Shown here: piece after piece, positions 49,571 through 61,096 of the stretch
How the letters are laid out: each line of letters opens with the position of its first letter
Numbering within the stretch: the stretch's first letter is position 1
Position numbers and translations under genes: made by a program
The notes under the pieces: generated by a model
What the model was told of the DNA's origin: nothing
What the model saw: the letters and a program-made list of their open reading frames with translations, nothing else
Databases searched by the model: none
Origin: Acanthosepion lycidas
Lineage: Eukaryota > Mollusca > Cephalopoda > Sepiida > Sepiidae
Length of the DNA: 64,000 bases
Assembly: GCA_963932145.1 (NCBI GenBank)
Contig: OZ010578.1
Coordinates: 25,759,816 to 25,823,815, forward strand
Direction: 5' to 3'

Positions 49571-52500
49571 GTATTTTCTCTGATTATCTATGACTTCCTT
49601 CCATCTATCAGATCATCCCATAAGTTCTGTCCGCATTTTGAAAAAAGAAAACAATTGACCAAATGTTTCATTTAATTACAGATTCAATCAACAATGTATT
49701 TTCCCTGATTATCTATGTCTTCCTTCCATCTATCAGGTCATCCCATACGTTCTGTCCGCATTTTGAATAAAGAAAACAAGTGACCAAATGTTTCATTTAA
49801 TTAGAGATTCAATCAACAATGTATTTTCCCTGATTATCTATGACTTCCTTCCATCTATCAGGTCATCCCATATGTTCTGTCCGAATTTTGAATAAAGAAA
49901 ACAAGTGACCAAATGTTTCATTTATTTACAGATTCAATTAACAATGTATTTTCCCTGATTATCTATGACTTACTTCCATCTATCAGGTCATCCCATAAGT
50001 TCTGTCCGCATTTTGAATAAAGAAAACAAGTGACCAAATGTTACATTTAATTACAGATTCAATCAACAATGTATTTTCCCTGATTATCTATGACTTCCTT
50101 CCATCTATCAGGTCGTCCCATAAGTTCTGTCCGAATTTTGAATAAAGAAAACAAGTGACCAAATGTTACATTTAATTACAGATTCAATCAACAACGTATT
50201 TTCCCTGATAATCTATGACTTCCTTCCATCTATCAGGTCATCCCATAAGTTCTGTCAGCATTTTGAATAAAGAAATCAATTGACCAAATGTTTCATTTAA
50301 TTACAGATTCAATCAACAATGTATTTTCCCTGATTATCTATGACTTCCTTCCATCTATCAGGTCATCCCATAAGTTCTGTCCGCATTTTGAATAAAGAAA
50401 ACAAGTGACCAAATGTTACATTTAATTACATATTCAATCAACAATGTATTTTCCCTGATTATCTATGACTTCCTTCCATCTATCAGGTCATCCCATAAGT
50501 TCTGTCCGAATATAGAATAAACAAAACAAGTGTCCAAATATTATATTTAATTACAGATTCAATCAACAATGTATTTTCCCTGATTATCTATGACTTCCTT
50601 CCATCTATCAGGTCGTCCCATAAGTTCTGTCCGAATTTTGAATAAAGAAAACATGTGACCAAATGTTTCATTTAATTACAGATTCAATCATCAATGTATT
50701 TTCCCTGATTATCTATGACTTCCTTCCTTCTATCAGGTCATCCCATAAGTTCTGTCCGAATTTTGAATAAAGAAAACAAGTGACCAAATGTTACATTTAA
50801 TTACAGATTCAATCAACAATGTATTTTCCCTGATTATCTATGACTTCCTTCCATCTATCAGGTCATCCCATATGTTCTGTCCGCATTTTGAATAAAGAAA
50901 ACAAGTGACCAAATGTTACATTTAATTACATATTCAATCAACAATGTATTTTCCCTGATTATCTATGACTTCCTTCCATCTATCAGGTCATCCCATAAGT
51001 TCTGTCCGAATATAGAATAAACAAAACAAGTGTCCAAATATTATATTTAATTACAGATTCAATCAACAAAGTATTTTCCCTGATTATCTATGACTTCCTT
51101 CCATCTATCAGGTCGTCCCATAAGTTCTGTCCGAATTTTGAATAAAGAAAACATGTGACCAAATGTTTCATTTAATTACAGATTCAATCATCAATGTATT
51201 TTCCCTGATTATCTATGACTTCCTTCCTTCTATCAGGTCATCCCATAAGTTCTGTCCGAATTTTGAATAAAGAAAACAAGTGACCAAATGTTACATTTAA
51301 TTACAGATTCAATCAACAATGTATTTTCCCTGATTATCTATGACTTCCTTCCATCTATCAGGTCATCCCATAAGTTCTGTCCGCATTTTGAATAAAGAAA
51401 ACAAGTGACCAAATGTTACATTTAATTACATATTCAATCAACAATGTATTTTCCCTGATTATCTATGACTTCCTTCCATCTATCAGGTCATCCCATAAGT
51501 TCTGTCCGAATATAGAATAAACAAAACAAGTGTCCAAATATTATATTTAATTACAGATTCAATCAACAAAGTATTTTCCCTGATTATCTATGACTTCCTT
51601 CCATCTATCAGGTCATCCCATAAGTTCTGTCCGCATTTTGAATAAAGAAAACAAGTGACCAAATGTTACATTTAATTACAGATTCAATCAACAATGTATT
51701 TTCCCTGATTATCTATGACTTCCTTCCATCTATCAGGTCATCCCATAAGTACTGTCCGAATTTTGAATAAACAAAACAAGTGACCAAATGTTACATTTAA
51801 TTACAGATTCAATCAACAATGTATTTTCCCTGATTATCTATGACTTCCTTCCATCTATCAGGTCGTCCCATAAGTTCTGTCCGAATTTTGAATAAAGAAA
51901 ACAAGTGACCAAATGTTACATTTAATTACAGATTCAATCAACAATGTATTTTCCCTGATTATCTATGATTTCCTTCCATCTATCATGTCATCCCATAAGT
52001 TCTGTCCGAATTTTGAATAAAGAAAACAAGAGACCAAATGTTACATGTAATTACAGATTCAATCAACAATGTATTTTCCCTGATTATCTATGACTTCCTT
52101 CCTTCTATCAGGTCATCCCATATGTTCTGTCCGAATTTTGAATAAAGAAATCAAGTGACCAAATGGTACATTTAATTACAGATTCAATCAACAATGTATT
52201 TTCCCTGATTATCTATGACTTCGTTCCATCTATCAGGTCATCCCATAAGTTCTGTCCGCATTTTGAATTAAGAAAACAAGTGACCAAATGTTACATTTAA
52301 TTACAGATTCAATCAACAATGTATGTTCCCTGATTATCTATGACTTCCTTCCATCTATCAGGTCATCCCATAAGTTCTGTCCCAATTTTGAATAAAGAAA
52401 ACAAGTGACCAAATGTTTCATTTAATTACAGATTCAATTAACAATGTATTTTCCCTGATTATCTATGACTTCCTTCCATCTATCAGGTCATCCCATAAGT

Positions 52501-53489
52501 TCTGTCCGCGTTTTGAATAAAGAAAACAAGTGACCAAATGTTACATTTAATTACAGATTCAATCAACAAGGTATTTTCCCTGATTATCTATGACTTCCTT
52601 CCATCTATCAGGTCGTCCCATAAGTTCTGTCCGAATTTTGAATAAAGAAAACAAGTGACAAAATGTTACATTTAATTACAGATTCAATCAACAATGTATT
52701 TTCCCTGATTATCTATGACTTCCTTCCATCTATCAGGTCATCCCATAAGTTCTGTCCGCATTTTGAATAAAGAAAACAATTGACCAAATGTTTCATTTAA
52801 TTACAGATTCAATCAACAATGTATTTTCCCTGATTATCTATGACTTCCTTCCTTCTATCAGGTCATCCCATAAGTTCTGTCCGAATTTTGAATAAAGAAA
52901 ACAAGTGACCAAATGTTACATTTAATTACAGATTCAATCAACAATGTATTTTCCCTGATTATCTATGACTTCCTTCCTTCTATCAGGTCATCCCATAAGT
53001 TCTGTCCGAATTTTGAATAAAGAAAACAAGTGACCAAATGTTACATTTAATTACTGATTCAATCAACAATGTATTTACCCTGATTATCTATGACTTCCTT
53101 CCATCTATCAGGTCATCCCATAAGTTCTGTCCGCATTTTGAATAAAGAAAACAAGTGACCAAATGTTACATTTAATTACATATTCAATCAACAATGTATT
53201 TTCCCTGATTATCTATGACTTCCTTCCATCTATCAGGTCATCCCATAAGTTCTGTCCGAATTTTGAATAAACAAAACAAGTGACCAAATATTACATTTAA
53301 TTACAGATTCAATCAAGAATGTATTTTCCCTGATTATCTATGACTTCCTTCCATCTATCAGGTCATCCCATAAGTTCTGTCCGCATTTTGAATAAAGAAA
53401 ACAAGTGACCAAATGTTACATTTAATTACAGATTCAATCAACAATGTATTTTCCCTGATTATCTATGACTTCCTTCCATCTATCAGGTC

Positions 53490-56400
53490 ATCCCATATGT
53501 TCTGTCCGAATTTTGAATAAACAAAACAATTGACCAAATGTTACATTTAATTACAGATTCAATCAACAATGTATTTTCCCTGATTATCTATGACTTCCTT
53601 CCATCTATCAGGTCATCCCATATGTTCTGTCCGCATTTTGAATTAAGAAAACAAGTGACCAAATGTTACATTTAATTACAGATTCAATCAACAATGTATT
53701 TTCCCTGATTATCTATGATTTCCTTCCTTCTATCAGGTCATCCCATAAGTTCTGTCCGAATTTTGAATAAAGAAAACAAGTGACCAAATGTTAAATTTAA
53801 TTAGAGATTCAATCAACAATGTATTTTCCCTGATTATCTATGATTTCCATCCATCTATCAGGTCATCCCATAAGTTCTGTCCGCATTTTGAATTAAGAAA
53901 ACAAGTGACCAAATGTTTCATTTAATTACAGATTCAATCAACAATGTATTTTCCCTGATTATCTATGACTTCCTTCCATCTATCAGGTCAACCCATAAGT
54001 TCTGTCCGAATTTTGAATAAAGAAAACAAGTGACCAAATATTACTTTTAATTACAGATTCAATCCACAATGTATTTTCCCTGATTATCTATGACTTCCTT
54101 CCATCTATCATGTCATCCCATAAGTTCTGTCCGAATTTTGAATAAAGAAAACAAGTGACCAAATTTTACATTTAATTACAGATTCAATCAACAATGTATT
54201 TTCCCTGATTATCTATGAATTCCTTCCTTCTATCAGGTCATCACATAAGTTCTGTCCGAATTTTGAATAAAGAAAACAAGTGACCAAATGTTACATTTAA
54301 TTACAGATTCAATCAACAATGTATTTTCCCTGATTATCTATGACTTCCTTCCATCTATCAGGTCATCCCATATGTTCTGTCCGCATTTTGAATAAAGAAA
54401 ACAAGTGACCAAATGTTACATTTAATTACAGATTCAATCAACAATGTATTTTCCCTGATTATCTATGTCTTCCTTCCATCTATCAGGTCATCCCATAAGT
54501 TCTGTCCGCATTTTGAATAAAGAAAACAAGTGACCAAATGTTTCATTTAATTACAGATTCAATCAACAATGTATTTTCCCTGATTATCTATGACTTCCTT
54601 CCATCTATCAGGTCATCCCATAAGTTCTGTCCGAATTTTGAATAAAGAAAACAAGTGACCAAATGTTTCATTTAATTACAGATTCAATTAACAATGTATT
54701 TTCCCTGATTATCTATGACTTCCTTCCATCTATCAGGTCATCCCATAAGTTCTGTCCGCATTTTGAATAAAGAAAACAAGTGACCAAATGTTACATTTAA
54801 TTACAGATTCAATCAACAATGTATTTTCCCTGATTATCTATGACTTCCTTCCATCTATCAGGTCATCCCATAAGTTCTGTCCGAATTTTGAATAAAGAAA
54901 ACAAGTGACCAAATGTTACATTTAATTACAGATTCAATCAACAATGTATTTTACCTGATTATCTATGACTTCCTTCCATCTATCAGGTCATCCCATAAGT
55001 TCTGTCCGCATTTTGAATAAAGAAAACAATTGACCAAATGTTTCATTTAATTACAGATTCAATCAACAATGTATTTTCCCTGATTATCTATGACTTCCTT
55101 CCATCTATCAGGTCATCCCATAAGTTCTGTCCGAATTTTGAATAAAGAAAACTAATGACCAAATGTTTCATTTAATTACAGATTCAATCAACAATGTATT
55201 TTCCCCGATTATCTATGAATCCCTTCCATCTATCAGGTCATCCCATAAGTTCTGTCTGAATTTTGAATAAAGAAAACAAGTGACCAAATGTTTCATTTAA
55301 TTACAGATTCAATCAACAATGTATTTTCCCTGATTATCTATGACTTCCTTCCATCTATCAGGTCATCCCATATGTTCTGTCCGCATTTTGAATAAAGAAA
55401 ACAAGTGACCAAATGTTACATTTAATTACAGATTCAATCAACAATGTATTTTCCCTGATTATCTATGTCTTCCTTCCATCTATCAGGTCATCCCATAAGT
55501 TTTGTCCGCATTTTGAATAAAGAAAACAATTGACCAAATGTTTCATTTAATTACAGATTCAATTAACAATGTATTTTCCCTGATTATCTATGACTTCCTT
55601 CCATCTATCAGGTCATCCCATAAGTTCTGTCCGCATTTTGAATAAAGAAAACAAGTGACCAAATGTTACATTTAATTACAGATTCAATCAACAATGTATT
55701 TTCCCTGATTATCTATGACTTCCTTCCATCTATCAGGTCATCCCATAAGTTCTGTCCGAATTTTGAATAAAGAAAACAAGTGACCAAATGTTACATTTAA
55801 TTACAGATTCAATCAACAATGTATTTTACCTGATTATCTATGACTTCCTTCCATCTATCAGGTCATCCCATAAGTTCTGTCCGCATTTTGAATAAAGAAA
55901 ACAAGTGACCAAATGTTTCATTTAATTACAGATTCAATCAACAATGTATTTTCCCTGATTATCTATGACTTCCTTCCTTCTATCAGGTCATCCCATATGT
56001 TCTGTCTGAATTTTGAATAAAGAAAACAAGTGACCAAATGTTTCATTTAATTACAGATTCAATCAACAATGTATTTTCCCTGATTATCTATGACTTCCTT
56101 CCATCAATCAGGTCATCCCATATGTTCTGTCCGCATTTTGAATAAAGAAAACAAGTGACCAAATGTTACATTTAATTTCAGATTCAATCAACAATGTATT
56201 TTCCCTGATTATCTATGTCTTCCTTCCATCTATCAGGTCATCCCATAAGTTCTGTCCGCATTTTGAATAAAGAAAACAAGAGACCAAATGTTTCATTTAA
56301 TTACAGATTCAATCAACAATGTATTTTCCCTGATTATCTATGACTTCCTTCCATCTATCAGGTCATCCCATAAGTTCTGTCCGAATTTTGAATAAAGAAA

Positions 56401-57498
56401 ACAAGTGACCAAATGTTTCATTTAATTACAGATTTAATTAACAATGTATTTTCCCTGATTATCTATGACTTCCTTCCATCTATCAGGTCATCCCATAAGT
56501 TCTGTCCGCATTTTGAATAAAGAAAACAAGTGACCAAATGTTACATTTAATTACAGATTCAATCAACAATGTATTTTCCCTGATTATCTATGACTTCCTT
56601 CCATCTATCAGGTCATCCCATAAGTTCTGTCCGAATTTTGAATAACGAAAACAAGTGACCAAATGTTACATTTAATTACAGATTCAATCAACAATGTATT
56701 TTACCTGATTATCTATGACTTCCTTCCATCTATCAGGTCATCCCATAAGTTCTGTCCGCATTTTGAATAAAGAAAACAATTGACCAAATGTTTCATTTAA
56801 TTACAGATTCAATCAACAATGTATTTTCCCTGATTATCTATGACTTCCTTCCTTCTATCAGGTCATCCCATAAGTTCTGTCTGAATTTTGAATAAAGAAA
56901 ACAAGTGACCAAATGTTTCATTTAATTACAGATTCAATCAACAATGTATTTTCCCTGATTATCTATGACTTCCTTCCATCTATCAGGTCATCCCATATGT
57001 TCTGTCCGCATTTTGAATAAAGAAAACAAGTGACCAAATGTTACATTTAATTACAGATTCAATCAACAATGTATTTTCCCTGATTATCTATGTCTCCCTT
57101 CCATCTATCAGGTCATCCCATAAGTTCTGTCCGCATTTTGAATAAAGAAAACAAGAGACCAAATATTTCATTTAATTACAGATTCAATCAACAATGTATT
57201 TTCCCTGATTATCTATGACTTCCTTCCATCTATCAGGTCATCCCATAAGTTCTGTCCGAATTTTGAATAAAGAAAACAAGTGACAAAATGTTACATTTAA
57301 TTACAGATTCAATCAACAATGTATTTTCCCTGATTATCTATGACTTCCTTCCATCTATCAGGTCATCCCATAAGTTCTGTCCGAATTTTGAATAACGAAA
57401 ACAAGTGACCAAATGTTACATTTAATTACAGATTCAATCAACAATGTATTTTACCTGATTATCTATGACTTCCTTCCATCTATCAGGTCATCCCATAA
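53490..57498 (+). repeat. Satellite zone of shuffled 6- to 20-monomer modules
   Basis: Monomers here are very similar to one another and recombine a limited set of variants. TTACCTGATT marks recur at 54951, 55826, 56701, 57451 and 60075, giving steps of 7, 7, 6 and about 21 monomers. A block of about 0.6 kb at 54951-55529 matches 57451-58029 at 2500 bp (TGAATCCC at 55216/57716, TTTGTCCGCA at 55501/58001). No single clean unit covers the zone. Confidence 0.75.
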
Positions 57499-59497
57499 GT
57501 TCTGTCCGCATTTTGAATAAAGAAAACAATTGACCAAATGTTTCATTTAATTACAGATTCAATCAACAATGTATTTTCCCTGATTATCTATGACTTCCTT
57601 CCATCTATCAGGTCATCCCATAAGTTCTGTCCGAATTTTGAATAAAGAAAACAAATGACCAAATGTTTCATTTAATTACAGATTCAATCAACAATGTATT
57701 TTCCCCGATTATCTATGAATCCCTTCCATCTATCAGGTCATCCCATAAGTTCTGTCTGAATTTTGAATAAAGAAAACAAGTGACCAAATGTTTCATTTAA
57801 TTACAGATTCAATCAACAATGTATTTTCCCTGATTATCTATGACTTCCTTCCATCTATCAGGTCATCCCATATGTTCTGTCCGCATTTTGAATAAAGAAA
57901 ACAAGTGACCAAATGTTACATTTAATTACAGATTCAATCAACAATGTATTTTCCCTGATTATCTATGTCTTCCTTCCATCTATCAGGTCATCCCATAAGT
58001 TTTGTCCGCATTTTGAATAAAGAAAACAAGTGACCAAATGTTTCATTTAATTACAGATTCAATCAACAATGTATTTTCCCTGATTATCTATGACTTCCTT
58101 CCATCTATCAGGTCATCCCATAAGTTCTGTCCGAATTTTGAATAAAGAAAACAAGTGACCAAATGTTACATTTAATTACAGATTCAATCAACAATGTATT
58201 TTCCCTGATTATCTATGACTTCCTTCCATCTATCAGGTCATCCCATATGTTCTGTTCGCATTTTGAATAAAGAAAACAAGTGACCAAATGTTACATTTAA
58301 TAACAGATTCAATCAACAATGTATTTTCCCTGATTATCTATGACTTCCTTCCATCTATCAGGTCATCCCATAAGTTCTGTCCGCATTTTGAATAAAGAAA
58401 ACAATTGACCAAATGTTTCATTTAATTACAGATTCAATCAACAATGTATTTTCCCTGATTATCTATGACTTCCTTCCATCTATCAGGTCATCCCATATGT
58501 TCTGTCCGCATTTTGAATAAAGAAAACAATTGACCAAATGTTTCATTTAATTACAGATTCAATCAACAATGTATTTTCCCTGATTATCTATGACTTCCTT
58601 CCATCTATCAGGTCATCCCATAAGTTCTGTCCGAATTTTGAATAAAGAAAACAAATGACCAAATGTTTCATTTAATTACAGATTCAATCAACAATGTATT
58701 TTCCCCGATTATCTATGAATCCCTTCCATCTATCAGGTCATCCCTAAGTTCTGTCTGAATTTTGAATAAAGAAAACAAGTGACCAAATGTTTCATTTAAT
58801 TACAGATTCAATCAACAATGTATTTTCCCTGATTATCTATGACTTCCTTCCATCTATCAGGTCATCCCATATGTTCTGTCCGCATTTTGAATAAAGAAAA
58901 CAAGTGACCAAATGTTACATTTAATTACAGATTCAATCAACAATGTATTTTCCCTGATTATCTATGTCTTCCTTCCATCTATCAGGTCATCCCATAAGTT
59001 TTGTCCGCATTTTGAATAAAGAAAACAAGTGACCAAATGTTTCATTTAATTACAGATTCAATCAACAATGTATTTTCCCTGATTATCTATGACTTCCTTC
59101 CATCTATCAGGTCATCCCATAAGTTCTGTCCGAATTTTGAATAAAGAAAACAAGTGACCAAATGTTACATTTAATTACAGATTCAATCAACAATGTATTT
59201 TCCCTGATTATCTATGACTTCCTTCCATCTATCAGGTCATCCCATATGTTCTGTTCGCATTTTGAATAAAGAAAACAAGTGACCAAATGTTACATTTAAT
59301 AACAGATTCAATCAACAATGTATTTTCCCTGATTATCTATGACTTCCTTCCATCTATCAGGTCATCCCATAAGTTCTGTCCGCATTTTGAATAAAGAAAA
59401 CAATTGACCAAATGTTTCATTTAATTACAGATTCAATCAACAATGTATTTTCCCTGATTATCTATGACTTCCTTCCATCTATCAGGTCATCCCATAT
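57499..59497 (+). repeat. Tandem 1000-bp repeat (8 monomers), two copies, partial third
   Basis: Copy 1 is about 57499-58498 and copy 2 about 58499-59497. TGAATCCC is at 57716/58716 and TTTGTCCGCA at 58001/59000. The second copy has lost one base (CATCCCTAAG near 58742). Both contain the TCTGTTCGCATT monomer with AATAACAGATTC. A further partial copy appears about 1625 bp downstream (TGAATCCC at 60340, TTTGTCCGCA at 60625). Confidence 0.9.
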
Positions 59498-61096
59498 GTT
59501 CTGTCCGCATTTTGAATAAAGAAAACAAGTGACCAAATGTTACATTTAATTACAGATTCAATCAACAATGTATTTTCCCTGATTATCTATGTCTTCCTTC
59601 CATCTATCAGGTCATCCCATAAGTTCTGTCCGCATTTTGAATAAAGAAAACAAGAGACCAAATGTTTCATTTAATTACAGATTCAATCAACAATGTATTT
59701 TCCCTGATTATCTATGACTTCCTTCCATCTATCAGGTCATCCCATAAGTTCTGTCCGAATTTTGAATAAAGAAAACAAGTGACCAAATGTTTCATTTAAT
59801 TACAGATTCAATTAACAATGTATTTTCCCTGATTATCTATGACTTCCTTCCATCTATCAGGTCATCCCATAAGTTCTGTCCGCATTTTGAATAAAGAAAA
59901 CAAGTGACCAAATGTTACATTTAATTACAGATTCAATCAACAATGTATTTTCCCTGATTATCTATGACTTCCTTCCATCTATCAGGTCATCCCATAAGTT
60001 CTGTCCGAATTTTGAATAACGAAAACAAGTGACCAAATGTTACATTTAATTACAGATTCAATCAACAATGTATTTTACCTGATTATCTATGACTTCCTTC
60101 CATCTATCAGGTCATCCCATAAGTTCTGTCCGCATTTTGAATAAAGAAAACAATTGACCAAATGTTTCATTTAATTACAGATTCAATCAACAATGTATTT
60201 TCCCTGATTATCTATGACTTCCTTCCATCTATCAGGTCTTCCCATAAGTTCTGTCCGAATTTTGAATAAAGAAAACAAATGACCAAATGTTTCATTTAAT
60301 TACAGATTCAATCAACAATGTATTTTCCCCGATTATCTATGAATCCCTTCCATCTATCAGGTCATCCCATAAGTTCTGTCTGAATTTTGAATAAAGAAAA
60401 CAAGTGACCAAATGTTTCATTTAATTACAGATTCAATCAACAATGTATTTTCCCTGATTATCTATGACTTCCTTCCATCTATCAGGTCATCCCATATGTT
60501 CTGTCCGCATTTTGAATAAAGAAAACAAGTGACCAAATGTTACATTTAATTACAGATTCAATCAACAATGTATTTTCCCTGATTATCTATGTCTTCCTTC
60601 CATCTATCAGGTCATCCCATAAGTTTTGTCCGCATTTTGAATAAAGAAAACAAGTGACCAAATGTTTCATTTAATTACAGATTCAATCAACAATGTATTT
60701 TCCCTGATTATCTATGACTTCCTTCCATCTATCAGGTCATCCCATAAGTTCTGTCCGAATTTTGAATAAAGAAAACAAGTGACCAAATGTTACATTTAAT
60801 TACAGATTCAATCAACAATGTATTTTCCCTGATTATCTATGACTTCCTTCCATCTATCAGGTCATCCCATATGTTCTGTTCGCATTTTGAATAAAGAAAA
60901 CAAGTGACCAAATGTTACATTTAATAACAGATTCAATCAACAATGTATTTTCCCTGATTATCTATGACTTCCTTCCATCTATCAGGTCATCCCATAAGTT
61001 CTGTCCGCATTTTTAATAAAGAAAACAAGTGACCAAATGTTTCATTTAATTACAGATTCAATCAACAATGTATTTTCCCTGATTATCTATGACTTC

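Larger units (their letters stand above)
43976..53350 (+). repeat. Tandem 4625/4750-bp higher-order repeat (37 and 38 monomers)
   Basis: Copy 1 is about 43976-48600 and copy 2 about 48601-53350. TGAATCCCTT is at 44341 and 48966 (offset 4625). Later markers such as AATATAGAAT at 45759/50509 and CAACAAGGTATT near 47815/52565 are 4750 bp apart, because copy 2 has one extra monomer. Observed differences include 44236 (TCATGTC against TCAGGTC) and CAAGAATG at about 53315. Similarity ends at 53490 (CATATG against the TCGTCCC continuation). Confidence 0.93.
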
